39,412 nt of DNA. It comes from Flavobacterium sp. UBA7665. Its GTDB lineage: Bacteria; Bacteroidota; Bacteroidia; Flavobacteriales; Flavobacteriaceae. The notes beneath the pieces are model-generated. The model searched no databases and was not told the origin of the DNA. It saw only the letters and a list, made by a program, of their open reading frames with translations. The stretch is from contig DLHP01000023.1 in the NCBI GenBank assembly GCA_002483285.1, positions 16,149 through 55,560 of the forward strand, in the 5' to 3' direction. Position numbers and translations under genes: made by a program. Shown piece after piece: positions 32,861-39,412 of this stretch. The first letter of the stretch is position 1, and each line of letters begins with the position of its first letter.

Positions 32861-34825
32861 ATATGGAAACCACAGCGTAAAAGTGGTGCCGGTTCCCGGA
32901 ATGCTGTGCACTTCTATGGTACAGCCAATTGCCTGGGCAAGGTCCCTGATCAGATGCAAACCAAGCCCCGACCGAATATTGCCCACCTCGCCCGGGTCAA
33001 ACAAGGCTTTGAACTGCTCTTCGTTGCCACCTGCGCCATTGTCCGAAACCGACAACAGCACCAAATTGTTTTCGCGCCAGGCTTTCCAGCTGATTTTGGG
33101 TTGGGGCATTTCGGCCACAGCGCTAATGGCATTGGCCGTAAGGTTGCGCAAGATGGTTTTAAGGTAATCTTCGTCGGTTTGGAGCCTCAGGTTTTCATTC
33201 GCCGAGTCAAAGCTGAATTTTACGTCCTGCACCGCCGAAAAATGATGTTGCATATAATCAAAAAGAGAGGCTACGGTGATTTCCTTGGGTTGTGGCTCAA
33301 AATTTTCCATTTGGTTTTTGGTCCACAATAAGATGTCTTCCATAGAACCCAAGAGGTCTTTTGCCGAAGCAATGGTTGTGTCCTCGATGCGCCTTTTGGT
33401 GGTCTCGTCGAGCAATTCGGGGCTTTCTTTCTGCAATTGGATGAAATGGATGAAACTGTTTACCGGCCCACGCAAATCGTGGTTTAAAATCCCCAACAGC
33501 CTTGTCTTGACGCGATTGGCCTTTTCAAGGCTTTCGTTCATTCGGTTGAGTTTTCGATTCACTTTGCGTCGGTGGTTGTTCTGGTAAAGCAACAAACAAC
33601 CGATGATACCCAGCAGCGCCAACCCGCCAATCAAAAACCATTTCTGGCGTTCTTTTGCCTGCAGCTTGAGGTGGCTGATTTTAAGTTCCTTGTCGCGGAT
33701 TTCAATGCTGCGTTTGTCTTCGATCCCGCGAATGGTTTCCTTATTTTCGGCATTGAAAATAGAATCCTTGTAGGCAATCGAAGTGCGGTAGGTTTCAAGT
33801 GCCTTGCGGAAATCGCCCTGCAATTGCTGCGCTTCGTACAAGCTGGTATAGTCGTCGTATAAGCCACGCATGTTATTGAGTTCCTTGTGCAACAGAATGG
33901 CTTTGCCCAGATAAGTAACGGCGCTATCGAGCAGCATGCGGCTATTGGGTTGTGTTTTGGCTTTTTGGGTATAGGAATCACCGATAATTCCAAAACTGAA
34001 TGAAATATTGACCTTGTCCGGAACTCCGTCCACGGGAACGCGCAGCGAACGTTTGCTGTACGCAATCGCTTTTTCGTAATCGGCCATATCGTAATAACTC
34101 AGCGCAATGTCAGACAAAACACTTGCAATCGCGGCCTTGTCGCGGGTCATTTCATAATAAGCGATGCTTTTTTCAAAGTATTCGAGCGACTTGAGCGTTT
34201 GCCCCATATTGTTGTAAACCACGGCCAGGTTGCGATTGAGCACCGCCAGGAACGGTTTGTCCTGAATTTTTTGGTCGAGCGATTTGTTGAAATATACGAT
34301 CGCCTTGGGATAGTTTTTAGTATTGCAATACACACTTGCAATGTTCATCGCGGTTTTGGCAATGCCTTTTTTATCGCGCGCCGACTCGTCTATCCTAAGC
34401 GCACGATGGTACGCCGCCAAGGCTTTAGAATAATCACCTTTGTTGATGTATACACCACCGATTGAAGTAACAATCTTGCGCTGCAAATTTCTGTTTTTGC
34501 TTTGCAACAAGGCCCGGTTGTAATAAGCCAATGCTTTTGGATAATTGAAATTGTTGTCGTAATTCACCCCGATGATATAATTCGAACGTGCCATTCCTTC
34601 TTCCCAACGCAAGCTTGACGATAGCGCCAGCGAATTTCTGGCATAGGTGAGGCCCTTAACAGAATCGGCCTTGAGATAGGCCGTAGAAAGCCAGTGTAAC
34701 GCATTGACTTTCGTCGAATCGGCACGGAGCTTGGGCAACACAGCCAGCGCCGAATCGATTGCCGATTTTTGTTGCGCCAACAAAGCAACTGGAAAAAGAA
34801 GCAGTCCGAGTAAAAATTTCCTCAT
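32843..34825 (-). CDS. TPR-containing sensor histidine kinase (HK3)
   Basis: A 660-residue kinase: signal peptide MRKFLLGLLLFPVALLAQ, periplasmic TPR array (about 35-360, e.g. YPKALAYYNRALLQSKNRN), a coiled coil, a membrane helix (397-414) and a cytoplasmic HisKA-HATPase_c unit. H449 is in LLGILNHDLRGPVNSF; the N box has N561 and N565; G1 is DNGAGG (D595); G2 is GLGL (620-623). Its start overlaps the stop of RR2 as ATGA, so the two are translated together. Shared stretches with HK1 (QKESPELLDE, QMENF-PQP, GLGLHLIRDLA) show recent common ancestry across the two loci. Confidence 0.92.
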   Translation of the reverse strand: MRKFLLGLLLFPVALLAQQKSAIDSALAVLPKLRADSTKVNALHWLSTAYLKADSVKGLTYARNSLALSSSLRWEEGMARSNYIIGVNYDNNFNYPKALAYYNRALLQSKNRNLQRKIVTSIGGVYINKGDYSKALAAYHRALRIDESARDKKGIAKTAMNIASVYCNTKNYPKAIVYFNKSLDQKIQDKPFLAVLNRNLAVVYNNMGQTLKSLEYFEKSIAYYEMTRDKAAIASVLSDIALSYYDMADYEKAIAYSKRSLRVPVDGVPDKVNISFSFGIIGDSYTQKAKTQPNSRMLLDSAVTYLGKAILLHKELNNMRGLYDDYTSLYEAQQLQGDFRKALETYRTSIAYKDSIFNAENKETIRGIEDKRSIEIRDKELKISHLKLQAKERQKWFLIGGLALLGIIGCLLLYQNNHRRKVNRKLNRMNESLEKANRVKTRLLGILNHDLRGPVNSFIHFIQLQKESPELLDETTKRRIEDTTIASAKDLLGSMEDILLWTKNQMENFEPQPKEITVASLFDYMQHHFSAVQDVKFSFDSANENLRLQTDEDYLKTILRNLTANAISAVAEMPQPKISWKAWRENNLVLLSVSDNGAGGNEEQFKALFDPGEVGNIRSGLGLHLIRDLAQAIGCTIEVHSIPGTGTTFTLWFPYKKPDI

Positions 34826-35523
34826 AACGACTCGTTTAAATGCTCCTTATAGTTGCGTCCGATTGGGATGATGGTACCGGCGTCGAGTTCAATTTCATTG
34901 GCGCGTATGGTCTTGATCAAGTGTTTTTGCACTGCAAATCCCCGATGCACCCTTATAAAAGACCGAAAGTTCTCGTCTTTGAGCAACGTGCCAATGTTGA
35001 TCAGCACCCGGTGTTGTTTCTCGTGGGTAATCAGCAACGTATAATTTTTAAGCGCCTCGAGGTACAGGATGTCGGTCATTTTCACTTTGGTTTCGGCATG
35101 GCCTTCTTTGATAAAAATGGCACCGCCGCCCAGCGAAGCATCGAATAGCGATGCTTTATTTCGGATATCCATAAACTGCTCAATCCGGTTGACGGCCTTA
35201 GCGAAACGGTCAAAAGTTAGGGGCTTGATGATGTAATCGAGCGCATCGAGTTCAAACCCTTCGATGGCATATTCGGTATGTGAGGTGATGAAAATGCAGG
35301 CCGGAATTTGATCAACCTTTCTACGCAGATCAAGACCGCTGAGGTGTGGCATGTCGATGTCGAGGAAGATCACGTCGATGTTGTTTTGTTCTATTGCAGC
35401 AAGCGCTTCACGCGATGAAGTAAACGCGCCAACGATTTCAAAAAAATCATACCGTTTCACATAGGAAACGACGGTGAGGTTGTCTACTTCGGTATCGTCC
35501 GCTATGATGCATTTCCACTTCAT
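34822..35523 (-). CDS. LytTR-family response regulator (RR2)
   Basis: A 233-residue regulator with receiver domain (acidic D9-D10, phospho-acceptor D55 in IFLDIDMPH, T80 in IFITSH, K100 in IIKPL) and C-terminal LytTR domain (IFIKEGHAETKVKMTDILYL, FIRVHRGFAV, IPIGRNYKE). It closely resembles RR1, including the SLG-GG or TIGGD-type linker before the DNA-binding domain. It forms a two-gene operon with HK3 (4-base overlap) and is divergent from the giant repeat protein, whose promoter P3 lies in the shared intergenic region. Confidence 0.93.
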   Translation of the reverse strand: MKWKCIIADDTEVDNLTVVSYVKRYDFFEIVGAFTSSREALAAIEQNNIDVIFLDIDMPHLSGLDLRRKVDQIPACIFITSHTEYAIEGFELDALDYIIKPLTFDRFAKAVNRIEQFMDIRNKASLFDASLGGGAIFIKEGHAETKVKMTDILYLEALKNYTLLITHEKQHRVLINIGTLLKDENFRSFIRVHRGFAVQKHLIKTIRANEIELDAGTIIPIGRNYKEHLNESL

Positions 35524-35541
35524 AAAGCACTAATTATGAAA

Positions 35542-35549
35542 CAAATTTA
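35542..35549 (-). promoter_or_regulatory. -7 box of the RR2-HK3 operon
   Basis: On the minus strand TAAATTTG matches TAnnTTTG and lies 18 bases before the RR2 ATG. The LytTR-like site at 35573-35612 lies upstream of it at about the same distance as in the RR1 region. Confidence 0.6.
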
Positions 35550-35572
35550 TCAAAAAAATGATGCAAACGGCG

Positions 35573-35643
35573 GTTATATATCCTTTAAAAAAGTCGTTCG
35601 TGTATGGCGCTGATTTTTGTGCCGAATGCTGGTGTTACTTTGC
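35573..35643 (+). promoter_or_regulatory. LytTR-like operator and promoter P3, upstream of the repeat-fibre gene
   Basis: The proximal unit starts GTCGTTCGTGTAT (35593-35605), matching 11 of 13 bases of the distal P1 unit. A poor distal unit (GTTATATATCCTTTAAAAAA) sits 20 bases upstream. TTTTTG (35613-35618) is a fair -33 element and TTACTTTGC (35635-35643) contains the -7-like box. GTT (35596) to ACTTTGC (35637) is 41 bases and ACTTTGC to ATG (35668) is 31, exactly as in P1 and P2. Confidence 0.68.
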
Positions 35644-35667
35644 TCAAAATACTAAAAAATTACTGTG

Positions 35668-38600
35668 ATGCTGCCCAAAAAATTACTGTTTGTCGCCGGA
35701 CTGCTTTGCTATGCACCGGTACTTTTTTCCCAAGTCGGGATTAACACGACCGCGCCTGATGCACAACTGGAAATCCGTTCCTCAAGCCAAGCCACACCAG
35801 CTCCAACCGACGGAATCCTGATCCCCAGAATTGATGCATTTCCTGCCACCAACCCAAGTGCCGCCCAACAAGGCATGATGGTGTACCTGACCACCGTGGC
35901 GGGTACCAACCAACCTGGTTTTTACTATTGGGATCAAACCACAACTACTTGGGTGGGCATCCTATCGTCGGCCAAAGGTGACGCCGATTGGTTTGAAGAA
36001 GGCGCAACGAACGCGCCCAATGCCATTACAGACGATATGTACCATTTGGGCAACGTAGCGGTAGGTAAAAACACGGCCAGTTATCCGCTGGAGGTAGACA
36101 ACACCAACTTTGACCGAACGGTTTCCGTAAACACGAATTATTCTGGCGCGTCCAGCGCATTTGGGATCATGAATACCGTTGCGGGCTCATCGGCCGGACA
36201 GCAAATTGCCCTATCCAATAGTATTACCAATTCGGGCAATGGCGGCCATATCGCACTCCAGAATACGCTGGCGGGCGCTGGAAGCGGAACGCATTGGGGC
36301 TTGTCGACTTTGCTGGGTGGCGCAGGGACAGGATCGCAGGTTGGCGAACTGCTGCAAATTACCAACAGTGGCAATGGCTCACATGTGGGATCATCGATTT
36401 CGCTTTCGGGAGCCGGCTCGGGCCAGCATATCGGCATCAGCAATAATATCGGCGGAAGCGGAACTGGCCAACAAACGGCGATAACAAACAACCTAGCCAA
36501 TACCTCCGATTCCAACCAGCTAGCGATAATCAACTCGTTTCCGGGTGACGGTAATGGGGCACGTTCGGGAGTGGTCAACTTTTTTACCGGAACGGGTTCT
36601 GGCAGTGCAAGCGGTTTCACCAATTCGTTTACCAAAAACGGAAACGGTAACGTAGATGGATATAGGAATGCCATTAGTGGATCGGGCAGCGGCAACTATA
36701 CTGGTTTTGGAAACAACATCAATAAATCGGGTAGTGGTTTGACTTATGGTCTCGTTAATACACTTTCGGGCACATCAACCGGCAGTAAAATTGGGGTTTA
36801 CAACTATATAGATCCTGCAGCAGGAGGCTTTCATACCGGCCTCTACGCAGAGGTGCTCAAGGCGGGTGCCGGAAATTACGCAGCCTACCTACTCGGAAAC
36901 GTGTCTATTGGAACCACTGCTTTCAATAATTATATCCTGCCATCCTCAAGAGGAACCAGCGACGAGATTATGCAAACCGATGCGTTTGGAAATGTTTCCT
37001 GGAAAAGCCCCAATACCGCGCTAAACAGCTACGCCTGGGGAACGATAGGGAATTCACTAACCAATCCGGCAACGCATTTTTTGGGGACAACAGACAACCA
37101 GCCCTTGGCATTTAGAACCAATAATGTAGAGCATCTGCGCATCACCAACTCGGGTAGTTTGGGTTTAGGGACAACCGCGCCGCAAGCCCGGTTGCATGTA
37201 TTTGGTGGTGCCTCGGGCATGACGCCCAACGTGTTTGCAGGAGGTGTGATAGAAGGAACCGGCTTTACCTACCTCAATGTGCTTTCTGCGTCAGAGACTG
37301 GCGTGGTATTTGGCTCGGGCGGAAACGCCACCAATGGTGGCATCGTATATAATTCGGGGATCTATACCAATGGGATGAATTTCAGGACCGGCGGCAACCA
37401 AAACCGAATGAATATTTCGGCTACCGGACAAGTTTCTATAGGAAATGCACTCGCCAATGCAAGGTTGCAGGTAATTTCATCCAATCAGGCCACACCCGCA
37501 AATACCGATGGTATCATTATCCCCAAAATCGATGTATTTCCCGTCACAAACCCAACGGCGGCGCAATTGGGCATGATGGTTTATCTCACAACGGCAGCGG
37601 GTACGAACAATCCCGGATTTTACTATTGGGACGGATTGGCCTGGGTTAGTTTTATGCAGGGCGGTTCGGGTTGGGCAACCAAAGGAAACGCTGGAACCAA
37701 TCCCGCCACCCATTTTATCGGCACGACCGATGACAACGACTTGGTTTTTAAGCGCAACAACCTTAGTGCCGGTAAAATTGGCGCGACCAATACCGCGTTT
37801 GGGGTCAATACACTTACAGCCAATACCGGCGGAAACTTCAACGTAGCGATCGGAACCAGCGCGCTCTCGGCCAATGACAACGGTAATTTTAGTGTGGCCA
37901 TGGGTTACAATGCCTTACTTAAAAACAAAGCGGATGCCAGTGTCGGAGTTGGCGTCAGCGCGTTAGAGAACAATACGAGCGGGCAATACAACACCGCCAT
38001 CGGCACCAATACCTTGCATACCAACGATACTGGAAGCTACAATACCGCCACGGGCTACAATGCACTTTACGACAACACCGGATCGTATAACACCGCGGTT
38101 GGTGTGAGTGCAGTTTCTTCGAACTCAGTGGGCGAATCCAATGTGGGTGTTGGTTTTGAAGCGTTGCGCACCAATAAAACCGGCAGTTGGAACACCGCTT
38201 TGGGCAGTGGTGCACTGTTTTCTAATTTCGGGGGCGAGCAAAATACCGCCGTGGGCCAAAGTGCGTTGCGCAGCAGTGCTTCGGGAACGCTCAATGTATC
38301 GGTGGGGATGAATTCTTTGTACAACAATATCTCAGGAAGCAGCAACACCGCATTGGGTACCGGCGCATTGTACTGGCACGACAACGGCAGCGACAATACG
38401 GCGCTTGGTATGGAAGCCATGAACAACCAGACGGCTGGAAGCAACAATATCGCTGTAGGCAAAGGTGCTAACGTCCCGGTGCTTGCCGGAAGTGATCAAC
38501 TTTCTATTGGCAATGTGATTTATGGGACGGGCATGAATACCATGGCTTCGGCTAAAATTGGAATAGCCGACAACGCACCCGATGCCAAGCTAGAAATTAC

Positions 38601-39273
38601 CGCGTCAAATGCAGCCACACCCGCCAATACCGACGGTGTTTTGATCCCAAGGGTCAGTGCTTTCCCAGTTACCAACCCCACTGCGGCGCAAAATGGCATG
38701 ATGATCTTCCTGACCACGACCCTCGGTCAGTATGTGGCTGGGTTTTACTACTGGGACAATGCGGCAGTGAGCTGGGTTGCAGTAGGCAGTAAAAGCAGTT
38801 GGAGTATATCCGGAAATTCGGGGACAACTCCGGTTACGAACTTTATAGGAACCAATGACAACGCCGCCTTGGCCGTGCGTACCAACGGATCCGAGCGCAT
38901 TCGCGTATCGCCCACCGGCGATGTAGGAATCAAAACGGCCAATCCTACCGCAGAACTCGAGGTGAATGGGTTTACGAAATTGGGAAGCACAGCACCCGCA
39001 GTTAAGATGATTAAACTTACCGGAACCACTAATGCGGTTCAAGGTGTGCAAACGCTTATGGCGCATGGCTTGACGAGCACAAAGATATTGAGTGTGGCCG
39101 TGTTCGTAGAATATGCTGCCGGAGCGGGAATCCCACCCAACTATACGACCAATGCTGGATATGAGTACGAGTATTTTTTCAATACCACGTCGGTGGTGGT
39201 TTGGCCTAAGTCGGGGAATTCGGGAAATATTTTGTTGAAACCGATTCGGGTTATAGTGACGTATGAGGAGTAG
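35668..39273 (+). CDS. Giant repetitive adhesin or fibre-like surface protein
   Basis: A 1201-residue exported protein (signal MLPKKLLFVAGLLCYAPVLFSQ). Numbering is from a GTG one codon upstream. A module starting VGINTTAPDAQLEI and ending FYYWD recurs three times (about 23-90, 590-656, 963-1031). A linker of the type W-x-I-GNSGTNPATHFIGTTDN also recurs three times (about 456, 669, 1045). Between them lie 17 exact 15-residue repeats (156-410) and about 13 YadA-head-like repeats of 16 or 17 residues with NTA-x-G-x-x-AL (about 708-933). The last 100 residues (from EVNGFTKLGS) are non-repetitive and may be a folded tip domain. No YadA membrane anchor, S74 peptidase or type IX tail is seen, so how it reaches and holds the surface is unclear. 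ATG at 35668 fits the 31-base leader of P1 and P2. Confidence 0.8.
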   Translation: MLPKKLLFVAGLLCYAPVLFSQVGINTTAPDAQLEIRSSSQATPAPTDGILIPRIDAFPATNPSAAQQGMMVYLTTVAGTNQPGFYYWDQTTTTWVGILSSAKGDADWFEEGATNAPNAITDDMYHLGNVAVGKNTASYPLEVDNTNFDRTVSVNTNYSGASSAFGIMNTVAGSSAGQQIALSNSITNSGNGGHIALQNTLAGAGSGTHWGLSTLLGGAGTGSQVGELLQITNSGNGSHVGSSISLSGAGSGQHIGISNNIGGSGTGQQTAITNNLANTSDSNQLAIINSFPGDGNGARSGVVNFFTGTGSGSASGFTNSFTKNGNGNVDGYRNAISGSGSGNYTGFGNNINKSGSGLTYGLVNTLSGTSTGSKIGVYNYIDPAAGGFHTGLYAEVLKAGAGNYAAYLLGNVSIGTTAFNNYILPSSRGTSDEIMQTDAFGNVSWKSPNTALNSYAWGTIGNSLTNPATHFLGTTDNQPLAFRTNNVEHLRITNSGSLGLGTTAPQARLHVFGGASGMTPNVFAGGVIEGTGFTYLNVLSASETGVVFGSGGNATNGGIVYNSGIYTNGMNFRTGGNQNRMNISATGQVSIGNALANARLQVISSNQATPANTDGIIIPKIDVFPVTNPTAAQLGMMVYLTTAAGTNNPGFYYWDGLAWVSFMQGGSGWATKGNAGTNPATHFIGTTDDNDLVFKRNNLSAGKIGATNTAFGVNTLTANTGGNFNVAIGTSALSANDNGNFSVAMGYNALLKNKADASVGVGVSALENNTSGQYNTAIGTNTLHTNDTGSYNTATGYNALYDNTGSYNTAVGVSAVSSNSVGESNVGVGFEALRTNKTGSWNTALGSGALFSNFGGEQNTAVGQSALRSSASGTLNVSVGMNSLYNNISGSSNTALGTGALYWHDNGSDNTALGMEAMNNQTAGSNNIAVGKGANVPVLAGSDQLSIGNVIYGTGMNTMASAKIGIADNAPDAKLEITASNAATPANTDGVLIPRVSAFPVTNPTAAQNGMMIFLTTTLGQYVAGFYYWDNAAVSWVAVGSKSSWSISGNSGTTPVTNFIGTNDNAALAVRTNGSERIRVSPTGDVGIKTANPTAELEVNGFTKLGSTAPAVKMIKLTGTTNAVQGVQTLMAHGLTSTKILSVAVFVEYAAGAGIPPNYTTNAGYEYEYFFNTTSVVVWPKSGNSGNILLKPIRVIVTYEE
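36130..36894 (+). repeat. In-frame 45-base tandem repeat (17 units of 15 residues)
   Basis: Each unit follows x-[LIF]-x-x-x-G-x-G-x-x-x-G-[ILFV]-x-N, for example TLAGAGSGTHWGLST and AISGSGSGNYTGFGN. By eye all 17 units keep the same length with no insertion or deletion. DNA identity between units is low, so selection is on the protein period rather than recent duplication. A beta-solenoid with one turn per 15 residues is the likely fold. Confidence 0.8.
37786..38463 (+). repeat. In-frame YadA-head-like repeats (about 13 units of 16-17 residues)
   Basis: Units such as YNTAIGTNTLHTNDTGS and WNTALGSGALFSNFGGE repeat NTA-x-G-x-x-AL-x-x-N-x-x-G-x. Most are 17 residues and at least two are 16. This is the pattern of trimeric beta-roll heads of the YadA type and of some phage fibres. 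Confidence 0.78.
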
Positions 39274-39317
39274 TTTTTTTGAAGCTGTTTGCTTCGCCAG
39301 TTCGTCCTTCGTCCTCG

Positions 39318-39412
39318 AGTCCCGCTATCCATTGCAATCTTTTGCAAAAAGGGATTTCCCTGCGTTGCACTCCGGGCTATCCTTTTTGCAAAAAGGATTT
39401 CCATTTCTATCG
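39318..39412 (-). repeat. Dispersed palindromic repeat, copy 4, runs off the window
   Basis: On the minus strand: CGATAGAAATGG, AAATCCTTTTTGCAAAAAGG, an extra block with GCCCGGAGTGCAACGCAGG, a second AAATCCCTTTTTGCAAAAG, then ATTGCAATGGATAGCGGGAC. It is longer than copies 1 and 2 because the central CCTTTTTGCAAAAAGG palindrome is doubled. Confidence 0.65.

Noticed and set aside
36130..36894. Regular 45-base periodicity that could be taken for a CRISPR or minisatellite
   Set aside because: The DNA units diverge strongly while the protein register is kept inside one long reading frame, so it is a coding repeat.
16452..39273. Type IX secretion substrates among the large exported proteins
   Set aside because: None of the C termini (ending DISL, FNNP, TYTF, TYEE) shows the conserved sorting domain with its closing basic strand; a profile search could still overturn this.

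Overview
The window reads as Bacteroidota chromosome, most likely Flavobacteriaceae and close to Flavobacterium. The evidence is TAnnTTTG promoter boxes with few Shine-Dalgarno sites, SusD-era style lipoproteins with acidic residues after the lipid cysteine, an S16 with a long acidic tail, a DnaE with an N-terminal exonuclease, and intergenic palindromic repeats of a kind common in flavobacterial genomes. No phage, transposase, CRISPR array, tRNA or rRNA was seen.

Left third (1-16.3 kb): a repeat-rich gene-free stretch, an adrenodoxin-type ferredoxin, then a minus-strand run: serine hydrolase, membrane-anchored AraC-type regulator, SGNH lipoprotein, DUF3050 protein, glutaryl-CoA-type acyl-CoA dehydrogenase, trmN6, and rimM-rpsP. 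Plus-strand genes follow: a small lipoprotein, an RRM RNA-binding protein and a 1505-residue DnaE that converges on an O-antigen-ligase-like membrane protein. This is mostly housekeeping.

Right two thirds (16.3-39.3 kb): an accessory surface region. A tight three-gene operon (outer-membrane barrel, 1512-residue secreted beta-rich protein, FN3 protein) is followed by trxA. Then come two regulatory loci. Locus 1 is a LytTR response regulator plus two TPR sensor kinases, divergent from three lipoprotein genes. Locus 2 is a second LytTR regulator plus one TPR kinase, divergent from a 1201-residue adhesin or fibre-like protein built from exact 15-residue and about 17-residue repeats.

The main discovery is that three promoters (upstream of 16452, 30115 and 35668) have one geometry. 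A pair of 20-bp-spaced LytTR-like half-sites is followed by a GTT-to-ACTTTGC distance of 41 bp and an ACTTTGC-to-ATG distance of 31 bp in all three. Two of them lie in the divergent intergenic regions of the two LytTR regulators. I infer a local regulon in which periplasmic TPR kinases and LytTR regulators switch on surface proteins and probably autoregulate. Lengths, motifs and spacings were read by eye; family names rest on motif recognition, not on database searches.
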